From: Opitutia bacterium
Lineage (GTDB): Bacteria > Verrucomicrobiota > Verrucomicrobiia > Opitutales > Opitutaceae
Direction: 5' to 3'
Assembly: GCA_947474365.1 (NCBI GenBank)
Contig: CANJIU010000016.1
Location: 1 to 64,000, forward strand
Length of the DNA: 64,000 nucleotides
Program-made: the position numbers and the translations under genes
Notes under the pieces: generated by a model
Told to the model about the DNA's origin: nothing
Seen by the model: only the letters and a program-made list of their open reading frames with translations
The model's database searches: none
Shown: piece after piece, positions 42,202 to 51,494 of the stretch
How the letters are laid out: each line of letters starts with the position of its first letter
How positions within the stretch are numbered: position 1 is the first letter of the stretch

Positions 42202-44784
42202 ATGACCTCGTTTCGCGTCCTGCTTCCGCTCACCTTCGCCTTCACGCTGAATCTTTTCAGCGCGGAACCGTCGGTGGTGGATCCGCCGGCGAAGTCCCCA
42301 CAGCCGCCGTACCTGTCCGCGGCCGAGAGCGCGAAGCTCTTTGAAATCAAGGACGGCTACCGGCTCGAACTCGTCTTGAGCGAACCGCAGGTGGAGGAGC
42401 CGGTGGTGACGGTGTTCGACGGCAACGGCCGGATGTTCGTCGCCGAGATGCGGTCCTACATGCGCGACATCGACGGCACCGACGAGAAGGCGCCCATCAG
42501 CCGCGTGTCGCTGCACTGGTCGTCGAAGGGAGACGGCGTGTACGACCGTCACTCGGTCTTCATCGATCACCTCGTGCTGCCCCGGCTCCTGCTCCCGCTG
42601 AAGGACAGCCTGCTCGTGCAGGAAACGGACACCGGAGACATCATGGAATATCGCGACACCGACGGCGACGGGGTGGCCGACGAGAAGAAGCTCTGGTATT
42701 CCGGCGAGGCGCGCAAAGCCAACCTCGAGCATCAGACGAGCGGACTGATCTGGTGCACCGACAATTGGCTCTACTCGACGTACAACTCCTATCGGATTCG
42801 CTGGACGCCGCGCGGCATCCTCAAGGAACCCACCGCGCCGAACGGCGGGCAATGGGGCATGACCCAGGACGACTTCGGCAAGCCCTGGATCGTGAACGCC
42901 GGCGGCGAGCTGGGCCCGATTAATTTCCAGCAGCCAATCGTGTATGGCGCGTTCAAGATTCGGAACGAGCTCGCTACCGACTATAAGGAGGTCTGGCCCA
43001 TCGTGCCGATTCCCGACGTACAGGGCGGGACGATCCGGTTTCGCCCCGAGGAGAAAACGCTGAATCACTTCACCGCCACCTGCGGCGCGGACATTTTCCG
43101 CGGCGATCGGCTGCCCGCGGATTTGCGCGGTGATCTGCTCTTCTGCGAACCGGTCGGCCGGCTCATCCGGCGAACCAAGATTGACGTGAAGGATGGCGTG
43201 ACGACGTTGCGCAACCCCTACGGCCAATCCGAGTTCATCCGTTCCCGCGACCCCTATTTCCGCCCGGTCAATCTCGTGACCGCGCCCGACGGCACCCTGT
43301 ACGTCACCGACATGTACCGCGGTATCATCCAAGAGGGAAACTGGACCAAGAAGGGCTCCTACCTCCGCGGCGTAATCCAGCAGTACGACCTCGACAAGGG
43401 CTTTGGCCGCGGCCGGATCTGGCGGCTCGTCCATGACGGGAAGAAGCCCGGACCCTCGCCGCGCCTGCTCGCGGAAACTCCGGCGCAGTGGGTCGCGCAT
43501 CTCGCGCATCCCAACGGCTGGTGGCGCGACACAGCACAAAAACTTCTGGTGCTCGCGCAGGACAAATCCGTCGTACCCGCCCTGCAAACGATGGCACGCA
43601 CCCACGCCAACGCGTCCGCCCGCCTGCACGCCGTCTGGACACTTGAGGGCCTCGCCGCCCTCACGCCCGGATTCATCCGCGAAATCCTCCAGGACTCCGA
43701 TTCCAATCTTCGCGTCGCCGCCCTGCGTGCGGCGGAAACGCTCTTCAAGGGCGGCGATGCCACTCTCAAGGGCGAGGTGCTCGCGTTGATCAAAAACGAG
43801 TCCGCACCGCTGGCGATCCAGGCGATGCTGACCGCCACTCTGCTGAAATGGCCTGAAGGCAAACCGATCATCCAGAAGAGCGCCGTGGCGAGTCCGTTTC
43901 CCGGCGTGAAGGAAATCGGTGCCCAGTTGCTCAACCCGCTCTCCAGCCAGCTGCCCCAGGGCTACGGGATGGAGGAGCGTGCACTCCTCGAAAAGGGCCA
44001 GCAGATCTTCATGGAACTCTGCTTCGCGTGCCACGGCATCGACGGCAAGGGCACTCCGGTCGATGGCCGGCCCATCACCCTCGCGCCGCCGCTCGCCGGC
44101 TCCGCCACGGTCAACGGCCACCGCGACCTCACGCTCAATGCGGTGATGTTCGGCGTGAGCGGTCCGGTGAACGGCCTGACCTACGACGCTCCCATGGCCC
44201 CGATGGGCGCCAACGACGATGAATGGATCGCCGCGGTCGTGTCGTATGTGCGGACCGGATTCGGCAACAAGGGGACCGTCGTGACCAAGGCCGACGTGGC
44301 ACGCGTGCGGACGGCCGGGGCCGGACGGACTGAGCCGTGGCCGCTCGCCGAGCTGACCCCGCGGTATCCCCAGGCCCTCGCGAATTCCGCGAAGTGGCAT
44401 CTGACGACCAACCATCCGGTGGCAGGGAAAAAGAGCGACCTTCCTCGCGACGTAAAGCTGAGCTTCAGCGCCGGCCCCGGACAGGTCGCCGGCACCTGGC
44501 TCCAGGTCGAATTGCCGGAAGTGACCCCGCTCGCCGGCCTGCGCTTCGACTGCGCCAAGAGCAGCCGCAACTACCCGCGTGGCCACCGCGTGGAACTGTC
44601 GCTGGACGGCACGACGTGGAGCCCACCCGTCGCCTCCGGCAAGACCACCGTTCCGGTGATCGACGTGTCGTTTCCCGACACCGCGGCCAAATTTGTCCGC
44701 ATCACCCAGACGGCCAATGCCGGAAACGCCACCTGGACGGTCGACAACCTCACGTTGTTCGCGGCTCTCCCCTACCGTCCGTAG
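42202..44784 (+). CDS. PVC-type propeller/HEAT/cytochrome c secreted protein
   Basis: 860 residues. The signal peptide ends near LFSAE. An N-terminal PVC membrane-bound-dehydrogenase-type beta-propeller (about 35-430; GYRLELVLSEPQVEEPVV, DTDGDGVAD, YVTDMYRGIIQ) is followed by helical HEAT-like repeats (about 440-570). A c-type haem site lies at about residues 606-611 (ELCFACHGIDGKG). The C-terminus is a discoidin-like domain (LRFDCAKSSRNYPRGHRVELSLDGTTWSPP). This layout is characteristic of the PVC superphylum. It probably oxidises a sugar and passes electrons through the haem. It directly follows the ThuA gene and could work with it. Confidence 0.93.
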   Translation: MTSFRVLLPLTFAFTLNLFSAEPSVVDPPAKSPQPPYLSAAESAKLFEIKDGYRLELVLSEPQVEEPVVTVFDGNGRMFVAEMRSYMRDIDGTDEKAPISRVSLHWSSKGDGVYDRHSVFIDHLVLPRLLLPLKDSLLVQETDTGDIMEYRDTDGDGVADEKKLWYSGEARKANLEHQTSGLIWCTDNWLYSTYNSYRIRWTPRGILKEPTAPNGGQWGMTQDDFGKPWIVNAGGELGPINFQQPIVYGAFKIRNELATDYKEVWPIVPIPDVQGGTIRFRPEEKTLNHFTATCGADIFRGDRLPADLRGDLLFCEPVGRLIRRTKIDVKDGVTTLRNPYGQSEFIRSRDPYFRPVNLVTAPDGTLYVTDMYRGIIQEGNWTKKGSYLRGVIQQYDLDKGFGRGRIWRLVHDGKKPGPSPRLLAETPAQWVAHLAHPNGWWRDTAQKLLVLAQDKSVVPALQTMARTHANASARLHAVWTLEGLAALTPGFIREILQDSDSNLRVAALRAAETLFKGGDATLKGEVLALIKNESAPLAIQAMLTATLLKWPEGKPIIQKSAVASPFPGVKEIGAQLLNPLSSQLPQGYGMEERALLEKGQQIFMELCFACHGIDGKGTPVDGRPITLAPPLAGSATVNGHRDLTLNAVMFGVSGPVNGLTYDAPMAPMGANDDEWIAAVVSYVRTGFGNKGTVVTKADVARVRTAGAGRTEPWPLAELTPRYPQALANSAKWHLTTNHPVAGKKSDLPRDVKLSFSAGPGQVAGTWLQVELPEVTPLAGLRFDCAKSSRNYPRGHRVELSLDGTTWSPPVASGKTTVPVIDVSFPDTAAKFVRITQTANAGNATWTVDNLTLFAALPYRP

Positions 44785-44892
44785 CAGAAGGATTTTCAGG
44801 TTGGGCGCGAAGAAAAATCCCGACGGACGGCACCGGGGCAAATTTCCCCGGCCAAGGTTTGATTCCGACGTCAAACGTGTCTCTCTCGCCCC

Positions 44893-46275
44893 ATGCCACA
44901 GGAGGCCAACGTCCGTCTGACACTCTCCACGCTGATTGCCCGGCGTGATTTTGTCGCGCTCAAGAAATTCCTCGAACCGTGGCTGGTCGCTGACCTCGCG
45001 CCGATGGCGGCCGAACTTTCCATCGAAGAACTAGCCACGCTTTTTCGCCAGGGTTCCCGCGAACTCGCCGCCGCGACCTTCACCTACCTGCCTCTGGACG
45101 CGCAGAAGAAGCTCCTGAAGACACTCAACCAGGAACAGGCCGCCGCGCTGCTCAACGCCCTGCCGCCCGACGACCGCACGTTGTTCCTCAACGAGCTGCC
45201 GCTCGAGATCGCGATGCAAATGCTCGGGATGCTCACGCCCGACGAACGCCAGGTCGCGCAGTCCCTCCTCGCCTACCCCAAGCACAGCGTGGGACGGATG
45301 ATGACCCTCGACTTCGTCGCCGTCCGCCCGGAATGGAGTGTGCGCGAGGCCCTCGATTATATCCGCGAACATGGTTACGACCGGGAAACCCTCAACATCG
45401 TCTACGTGGTCGACGCCGACGGCAGATTGCTCGACGACATCCGGGTTCGGCGGCTGCTGTTGTCACCGCTCGATCGCCCGATCCGCGACCTGCTCGACGG
45501 CAATTTCACGATGCTCGCGCCCACCGACGATCGCGAAAAGGCGCTGAGCCTTTTCAAACGATTCGACCGCGTGGCCCTGCCTGTCACCGACGAAAACCAG
45601 AAGCTGATCGGAATCGTGACGGTCGACGACATGCTCGATGTCGCCGAGGCCGAGGCGACCGAGGACATTCAGAAGCTCGGCGGTTCCGAAGCACTCGACG
45701 AGCCGTACACCACGATCTCGCTCACGCGGATGGTGAAAAAACGCGCGAGCTGGCTCGTCGTCCTCTTTCTCGGTGAAACGCTCACGGCGACAGCGATGAG
45801 CTACTTCGAGGATGAAATCGCCCGGGCGGTCGTGCTCGCGCTTTTCGTTCCGCTCATCATCAGTTCGGGCGGCAACGCCGGCTCGCAGGCCGCGACGCTC
45901 GTGATCCGGGCGATGGCGGTGGGCGAAATCCGCCTGCGGGACTGGTGGCGTGTCATGCGCCGCGAACTGGCGGCCGGACTTCTGCTCGGGCTCATCCTCG
46001 GCACCATCGGTTTCGTCCGCATCGCGCTCTGGGCGCAATTCACGAACATCTACGGACCCCATTGGGGACTGGTCGCCGTCACCGTGGGCAGCACTCTCAT
46101 CGGCATTGTCCTGTGGGGCTCCCTGATGGGTTCGATGCTCCCCCTCGTCCTGAAACGCCTCGGTTTCGACCCCGCCACCTCCAGCGCCCCGTTCGTGGCG
46201 ACGCTCGTCGATGTTACCGGCCTCGTGATTTACTTCACCATTGCCTATGCCGTCCTCCGCGGAACGCTGCTGTGA
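44893..46275 (+). CDS. mgtE: Magnesium transporter MgtE
   Basis: 460 residues. MgtE N domain (about 15-130, helical LPPDDRTLFLNELP repeats), two CBS domains (about 135-260; SVGRMMTLDFVAV and RVALPVTDENQKLIGIVTVDDML), a connecting plug helix (EATEDIQKLGG), then five membrane helices. Pore motifs are FVPLIISSGGNAGSQAATLVIRA and PFVATLVDVTGLVIYFTIA, with the Asp that binds Mg2+. A cytosolic Mg2+-gated Mg2+ channel, monocistronic. No Mg riboswitch is apparent in the 108-bp leader. Confidence 0.96.
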   Translation: MPQEANVRLTLSTLIARRDFVALKKFLEPWLVADLAPMAAELSIEELATLFRQGSRELAAATFTYLPLDAQKKLLKTLNQEQAAALLNALPPDDRTLFLNELPLEIAMQMLGMLTPDERQVAQSLLAYPKHSVGRMMTLDFVAVRPEWSVREALDYIREHGYDRETLNIVYVVDADGRLLDDIRVRRLLLSPLDRPIRDLLDGNFTMLAPTDDREKALSLFKRFDRVALPVTDENQKLIGIVTVDDMLDVAEAEATEDIQKLGGSEALDEPYTTISLTRMVKKRASWLVVLFLGETLTATAMSYFEDEIARAVVLALFVPLIISSGGNAGSQAATLVIRAMAVGEIRLRDWWRVMRRELAAGLLLGLILGTIGFVRIALWAQFTNIYGPHWGLVAVTVGSTLIGIVLWGSLMGSMLPLVLKRLGFDPATSSAPFVATLVDVTGLVIYFTIAYAVLRGTLL

Positions 46276-46362
46276 TGTCTCGCCGAGATCCGGGGCAAAA
46301 AGGCCCGGACGTCGCGGGCACCACTTCTCCATCCGGCCCTCAACCATTTGATTTTTCCGCAA

Positions 46363-47367
46363 ATGCATTCAGTTCTCGTCATCGGCTGCGGCAGTATCGG
46401 CGAACGTCACCTGCGCTGCTTCCAAGCCACAAAGCGGACCCTCGTGACCGCCTGCGACTCCAACCCCGCGTTGTTGGCGCGCATGGCCGAAGTCTACCGG
46501 GTCCCGACCGTCGCCGATGCCAGCGCCGCGCTCCAATCGGAGTATGATGCCGTCGTCATCTGCACCCCGGCGCACCTGCACATTCCAATGGCAACGCGCG
46601 CCATTGATTCTGGAAAACATGTGCTGGTGGAAAAGCCGCTCTCGCAGTCACTCGCCGGCCTCCCTGAGCTCTTCCGGGCCCGGGCGCGTTCGCAAATGCA
46701 AGTCGCCGTGGCGTACGTGATGCACGTCTATCCCTTCATGCGGGCGGCCAAGGAATTTCTCGACAGCGGCGAGTTTGGGCCGGTGCTCCACGCCAGTGTC
46801 ACCGCCGGACAACCCTTTCACGTTTTCCGCCCCGCGTATTCGCAGACCTACTACCGGGACCACCGCACCGGAGGCGGCGGCATCCAGGACGCCCTCACCC
46901 ACCTCGCCAATTGGACCGAGGGTGTCATCGGCCCCGCCGATTCCGTGTACTGCGACTGCGCCCACCTCGCGCTCCCCAACGTCGAGGTCGAGGACACCGT
47001 CACCGCCGTCGCCCGCCACGGCAGAACTCTGGCGAGCTACAGCCTCAACCAATTTCAGGCCCCGAACGAATCCACGCTCCAGTTCAACACCGCCCAGGGC
47101 AGCGTGCGCGTTGAAATCCACCACCAACGCTGGGGAAAGTACCGGATGGGCGACCCCGGCTGGACCTGGCATTCCTCCGCTCCCATCGAGCGCGACACCC
47201 ACTTTATCGACCAGGCGGACGCGTTCCTCGATCAAATCGAGGGTCGTCCCTCGCGGCTCTGCACCCTGGAGGCCGCGGCACAAACGCTGCGCTTCAATCT
47301 CGCGATGCTCGCCTCCGCCGGCCGCGGTGCGCGCGTTTCCTGCCAGGAAAATTTTCCCGATGTCTGA
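46363..47367 (+). CDS. Gfo/Idh/MocA-family oxidoreductase
   Basis: 334 residues from ATG 46363; a TTG 15 bases upstream is less likely. The Rossmann fold is intact: VLVIGCGSIGERHLRCF, then VVICTPAHLHIPMATRAIDSGKHVLVEKPLSQS, the EKP signature carrying the catalytic Lys. The C-terminal substrate domain includes a GGGGIQDALTHLANW stretch (DxxxH). It oxidises or reduces a sugar or sugar acid with NAD(P). First gene of a catabolic cluster, overlapping the next gene by 8 bp. Confidence 0.93.
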   Translation: MHSVLVIGCGSIGERHLRCFQATKRTLVTACDSNPALLARMAEVYRVPTVADASAALQSEYDAVVICTPAHLHIPMATRAIDSGKHVLVEKPLSQSLAGLPELFRARARSQMQVAVAYVMHVYPFMRAAKEFLDSGEFGPVLHASVTAGQPFHVFRPAYSQTYYRDHRTGGGGIQDALTHLANWTEGVIGPADSVYCDCAHLALPNVEVEDTVTAVARHGRTLASYSLNQFQAPNESTLQFNTAQGSVRVEIHHQRWGKYRMGDPGWTWHSSAPIERDTHFIDQADAFLDQIEGRPSRLCTLEAAAQTLRFNLAMLASAGRGARVSCQENFPDV

Positions 47368-48328
47368 ACCCGCCTCGGTCCCGCCCCTGCGCCTCGCCAT
47401 GCTCGGGATGATTCCCGGCAACGGTCATCCTTATTCCTGGTCGGCGATCATCAACGGCTACGACCCCACCACGCTCGCGTCGTGCCCGTATCCTGTCATC
47501 TGCAAATATCTCGGCGCCCACCCCGTCGGAACGGTCGGGGTGCCCGGAGCGCAGGTCACGCATCTCTGGACGGATGATCCGGCGGAGGCCGCCCTCGTCG
47601 GCGCCACCGCCCTCATTCCGAACATCGTCACGCGCCCCGAGGAGGTCATCGGCCACGTCGACGCGGTGCTGGTGGCGACCGACGACGGGTTCGATCATAT
47701 TCGCCGCGCCCGCCCCTTCATCGAAGCCGGGCTGCCCGTCTTCGTCGACAAACCGCTCGCGCTGACGATTGAGGACCTCACCACATTTATTAACTGGGAA
47801 AAATCCGGCGCCCGGCTCCTGTCGTCCAGCGGCCTGCGCTACGCGCCCGAGTTGGATGTGCACGTCGCTGGCACCGCCGGTCTGGGCGATCTGCGCTGGA
47901 TTTCCGGCGTGAGCTGCAAGACCTGGGAACGCTACGGCATTCACCTGCTCGAACCGATCTTCCGCGTGACCGGCCCCGGGTTCATCTCGGTGCGTCTCGA
48001 AACCGCGCCCGGCCTTGAGGTCGCGCATCTGGTGCATCGTTCCGGCGCGCAGGTCAGCCTCCCGGTGATTTACGACGGCGGCGCGACCTTCGGCACCCTG
48101 CACCTTTGCGGCACCGCGGGCCAGGCAACCGTGAAGTTCTCCGACACGTACACGACCTTTCGCCGCCAGCTGGTCAGCTACATCGACTATGTGCGCAGCG
48201 GCCGCTCTCCCTATCCCTTCGCGGAAACCATCGAGTTGATGTCCATCTTGATCGCCGGAATCCGCAGCCGCGCCGAGGGCTCCCGCCGCGTCGACGTCGC
48301 CGAAGTCACCTCCGCCCTCCCTTTATGA
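47360..48328 (+). CDS. Gfo/Idh/MocA-like protein, divergent
   Basis: 322 residues. The N-terminus lacks a classical GxGxxG (LAMLGMIPGNGHPYSWSAIINGYDP), but VDAVLVATDDGFDHIRRARPFIEAGLPVFVDKPLALTIEDL matches the family's DKP/EKP region. The later DLRWISGVSCKTWERYGIHLLEPIFRV stretch fits the C-terminal domain. Cofactor binding may be altered. It overlaps genes on both sides, by 8 bp upstream and by 4 bp (ATGA) with the aldolase gene. It probably acts in the same pathway as its neighbour. Confidence 0.85.
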   Translation: MSEPASVPPLRLAMLGMIPGNGHPYSWSAIINGYDPTTLASCPYPVICKYLGAHPVGTVGVPGAQVTHLWTDDPAEAALVGATALIPNIVTRPEEVIGHVDAVLVATDDGFDHIRRARPFIEAGLPVFVDKPLALTIEDLTTFINWEKSGARLLSSSGLRYAPELDVHVAGTAGLGDLRWISGVSCKTWERYGIHLLEPIFRVTGPGFISVRLETAPGLEVAHLVHRSGAQVSLPVIYDGGATFGTLHLCGTAGQATVKFSDTYTTFRRQLVSYIDYVRSGRSPYPFAETIELMSILIAGIRSRAEGSRRVDVAEVTSALPL

Positions 48329-49146
48329 AAACCCGTTCCAGCCGAGTGCTGAAGCTCCTCCGTGAAGGCCAGCTCCCCACGGTGCTCAAAATCAACCTCT
48401 CCGATCCGCGCGTCGTCGAAATCGCCGGCCTCTCGGGCGCCGACGCCGTCTGGCTTTGCCAGGAACACGTGCCCAACGACTGGCTCGGCCTGGAAAACCA
48501 AATCCGCGCCGCCCGCGTCCACAACATGGATACCCTCGTGCGCGTGAGCCGCGGCAGCTACAGCGACTACGTCCGGCCGCTCGAGGCCGACGCCACCGGC
48601 ATCATCGTGCCCCACGTCGCCAGCGAGGCCGAGGCCCGTCAAATCGTCGAGTGGGTGCGCTTTCATCCCATCGGGAAACGCGCACTCGACGGCGGCAACA
48701 TCGACGGCCAGTTCTGCCTCGTCCCGGTCGCCGAGTACATCCGCCACGCCAACACCGAACGCGTCATCATCCTCCAGATCGAGTCGCCCGAGGCACTCGA
48801 AAACGTGGAGCAAATCGCCGCCGTGCCCGGATTTGACGGAATTCTTTTCGGGCCCGGCGATTTCAGCCACCGCATCGGCAAGGTCGGCCAGCTCGACGCT
48901 CCTGAGGTCGTCGCCGCCCGGAAGCGCGTCGCCGCCGCCTGCCTCCGCCACGGCAAGTTCGCCATGACGGCCGGGCTGATCGCGCCGCTGCCCGAGCTCG
49001 TTGCCGAGGGCTACCGCGTGATCAACATCGGCGCCGACGTCGTGGCGCTCACCTCATACGTCAAACAGCGGCTCGACCTCGTGCACGGCCAAATCGACGC
49101 GTTGCCCGCCGCCATCAAACCGCCCGCCCGTTCCCCGTATGTCTGA
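48325..49146 (+). CDS. HpcH/HpaI aldolase family protein
   Basis: 273 residues. TIM-barrel class II aldolase motifs: LSGADAVWLCQEHVPNDWLGLENQIRAAR near the N-terminus, the metal-ligand Glu in IILQIESPEALENVEQIAAVPGFDGILFGPGDFSHRIG, and a C-terminal INIGADVVAL. The family cleaves 2-keto-3-deoxy acids (for example rhamnonate or galactarate derivatives) to pyruvate or hydroxypyruvate plus an aldehyde. The dehydrogenase neighbours would make such a substrate. It overlaps the next gene by 8 bp. Confidence 0.92.
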   Translation: MKTRSSRVLKLLREGQLPTVLKINLSDPRVVEIAGLSGADAVWLCQEHVPNDWLGLENQIRAARVHNMDTLVRVSRGSYSDYVRPLEADATGIIVPHVASEAEARQIVEWVRFHPIGKRALDGGNIDGQFCLVPVAEYIRHANTERVIILQIESPEALENVEQIAAVPGFDGILFGPGDFSHRIGKVGQLDAPEVVAARKRVAAACLRHGKFAMTAGLIAPLPELVAEGYRVINIGADVVALTSYVKQRLDLVHGQIDALPAAIKPPARSPYV

Positions 49147-49924
49147 CGCCCCCTCTTTCTCCCTGACCGGCAAGGTCGTCGTACAATTCGGCGGCACCGG
49201 CCTGCTCGGCCGCGCGCTCGTGTCCGCGCTCGCGACCTCCGGCGCCACCCTCGTCGTCGCCTCGCGCAACCGCACTTCGCTCGACGCACTCGCCGCCACC
49301 GAGCGCACCTCCGGCCGTTCCGTCCAGGTCGACGAGGTCGACATCGGCTCGGAGGCCTCGCTGCACGCACTGCGCGACCGGCTTCTGGCCCAGCACGGCC
49401 GGGTCGACGGCATCGTCTTCAACGCCGTCAGCCGCCCGATGCGCTCGTTTGCCGACGACCTCGCGAATTGGAAATCCTCGATGGAGACAAACGCCACCGG
49501 TTTCTTCGCCACCGTGCGGGCCTTTGGCGATGCGATGGCGGAGAAACGCTCCGGCAGCATCGTCAACATCGCTTCGATGCAGGGCACCATCGGCATGAAT
49601 CCGTGGCTCTACGAGGGGACGACGATGGGTGCGTCGCCTGACTATTTTTTCCACAAGGGCGGCATGATCAACCTTACCCGCTACCTCGCGTCGCACTACG
49701 GCAGCCGCGGCGTGCGGGTGAACGTGGTTTCTCCCGGCGGCATCTACAATCCGGAGAAACCACAGGCGGCGGCATTCCTCGAACGCTACGGCAAAATGAC
49801 CATGCTCGGTCGCATGGCCGAGGCCCGGGAAATCGGCGGCTCCGTCGTCTTCCTCCTCAGCGACGCCTCCACCTACATCACCGGAGCGAACCTGCCGGTC
49901 GACGGCGGCTACACCGCGAAGTGA
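49139..49924 (+). CDS. SDR-family oxidoreductase
   Basis: 261 residues. The nucleotide loop is GGTGLLGRALVSAL (a variant of TGxxxGxG). NIASMQGT supplies the catalytic Ser and YFFHKGGMINLTRYLA the YxxxK pair. It continues with VNVVSPGGIYNP and ends with YITGANLPVDGGYTAK. A classical short-chain dehydrogenase, probably acting on a sugar acid in the same pathway. A hairpin repeat follows its stop by 3 bp. Confidence 0.93.
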   Translation: MSDAPSFSLTGKVVVQFGGTGLLGRALVSALATSGATLVVASRNRTSLDALAATERTSGRSVQVDEVDIGSEASLHALRDRLLAQHGRVDGIVFNAVSRPMRSFADDLANWKSSMETNATGFFATVRAFGDAMAEKRSGSIVNIASMQGTIGMNPWLYEGTTMGASPDYFFHKGGMINLTRYLASHYGSRGVRVNVVSPGGIYNPEKPQAAAFLERYGKMTMLGRMAEAREIGGSVVFLLSDASTYITGANLPVDGGYTAK

Positions 49925-49927
49925 GGT

Positions 49928-49983
49928 GACGCGGCGCCCTCTCGTCGCGGTTTCAATCTACGCGACGAGGGCGTCGCGTCCCC
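49928..49983. repeat. GACGCGACGAGGGC hairpin repeat, copy 1
   Basis: GACGCGGCGCCCTCTCGTCGCG (49928-49949) faces its near-complement at 49961-49980. Immediately after the SDR stop, so it may end or stabilise that transcript. A shorter copy of the right arm is at 56218-56239 and a degraded relative at 53044-53100. Confidence 0.75.
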
Positions 49984-50099
49984 AGGGGGCCAGAAATTGA
50001 GCTGCGCCCGGCGGAAACCGGCGGGAAAGGTATTCGTTGCAGACCACTCCGGCGCCCTTGTTGTGCGCGGGCAGGTGACCGACCGTCCCCGTCGCGCCC

Positions 50100-51359
50100 A
50101 TGCGACTGCCCCGCATTCCCTATCGATGGCGAATCGTTGCCCTCCTGTTCTTCCTTTCGGCCATCAACTACCTGGACCGGCAGACGCTGTCCGTGCTGTC
50201 GTCGACCCTGCGCGAGACGCTGAAATTTTCCGCGGTGGAGTATTCGTACATCGTCACCGCATTCCTCGTCGCGTACTCGGTGGGCTATATGTTTTGCGGG
50301 ACGATCATCGACCGCATCGGGGTGCGGCTCGCCGTCATGCTGGCACTCGCAGCGTGGTCGCTCGCGGGCATGGGACACGCCTTCGCCACCGGCTGGGTCG
50401 CGCTGCTCGGCTGGCGTTTTGCGTTGGGTTTGGGCGAGAGCTTCACCTCTCCCTGCGGGATCAAGGCCCTCGCCGAGTGGGCGCCCAAGCGTGAACGCGG
50501 CCTCAGCACCGCGCTGTTTTCCAACGGCAACATCTTCGGCGCCATCATCGCGCCGCCGCTGGTGTCGTTGGTCGCAATCAAACTCGGCTGGCAATGGGCC
50601 TTCCTCGCCACCGGCGGACTCGGCCTCGTCTACCTCGCGTTTTGGTGGCGCTACTATGACTCACCCGAGCAACAGTCCCGCCTGCCGGCGGAGGAACGCG
50701 CCTACATCCTCGCGGAACGCGCCACGCCCTCGGTTGGGACGGCCCGGAAGATTTCGTTTCTGCAGGCGCTCCGGCACCCCGCCGTGCTGGGATTTTTCGT
50801 GGCCCGACTGCTGACCGACTCGCTGTCGTTCTTCTTTTCCTTCTGGTTGCCTGAGTATTTGCAGAGCGAGCGCGGGTTCTCCCTCGCGATGATTGGCATC
50901 TTCGGCTGGATTCCGTTTCTCGCCTCCGACATCGGCGGCCCCGGTGGCGGCGCGCTCTCCGATTGGCTCGTGCGCCGGGGCTGGAAACCCGGCGACGCCC
51001 GCCGACGGATGATGCTCGTCGCTGCCTGCCTGATGCCGTGCTCGCTCCTGGCGGTGCATGCCTCCTCCGCCTACGTGGCGCTCGGCCTCATCGGCGTCAT
51101 TCTCGCCGCCCAATCCTGCTGGATGGCCAACATCCTCACGCTCGTCTCGGAGAGCTTCCCGCGCGAACACGTCGGCACCTACCTCTCGCTCTCCGCGCTC
51201 GGCGGGTCGATTGGCGGCATCATCTCAACCCTCGCTGCGGGAAAAATCATCCACAGCTTCGGGTACGTCCCGGTGTTCACGACGCTTGGCTTTCTGCACT
51301 TCGCCGCCTTCGCCACGATTGTGTATTCCGCCCGGCGTGCCGCGGCGAAAGGCAGATGA
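50100..51359 (+). CDS. MFS transporter, anion:cation symporter type
   Basis: 419 residues with about twelve membrane helices. It opens with RWRIVALLFFLSAINYLDRQTLSVLS, the ExuT/GudP-like signature of sugar-acid transporters, and has RFALGLGESFTSPCGIKALAEWAPKRERG in the A-loop region. This fits uptake of a hexuronate or other sugar acid for the adjacent dehydrogenase-aldolase genes. Same strand as its neighbours, separated by the hairpin repeat. Confidence 0.92.
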   Translation: MRLPRIPYRWRIVALLFFLSAINYLDRQTLSVLSSTLRETLKFSAVEYSYIVTAFLVAYSVGYMFCGTIIDRIGVRLAVMLALAAWSLAGMGHAFATGWVALLGWRFALGLGESFTSPCGIKALAEWAPKRERGLSTALFSNGNIFGAIIAPPLVSLVAIKLGWQWAFLATGGLGLVYLAFWWRYYDSPEQQSRLPAEERAYILAERATPSVGTARKISFLQALRHPAVLGFFVARLLTDSLSFFFSFWLPEYLQSERGFSLAMIGIFGWIPFLASDIGGPGGGALSDWLVRRGWKPGDARRRMMLVAACLMPCSLLAVHASSAYVALGLIGVILAAQSCWMANILTLVSESFPREHVGTYLSLSALGGSIGGIISTLAAGKIIHSFGYVPVFTTLGFLHFAAFATIVYSARRAAAKGR

Positions 51360-51494
51360 GCGCCACCTGCCGCACCAACGGACGCATGAGCCGCCCCACC
51401 GACTGGTCCGGTCATGGCACCTATCTCCCGGCCTTGGCGAACACCACCGAATCACCGTAACGTCACTCACTTTTCACGCTCCGCCTTCCTTCGC

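Noticed and set aside
42190..44874. A long reading frame antisense to the PVC cytochrome gene (894 codons, minus strand)
   Set aside because: It mirrors the codon structure of the plus-strand gene, has no recognisable domain, and its composition is rich in Arg, Gly and His as expected for high-GC antisense frames.
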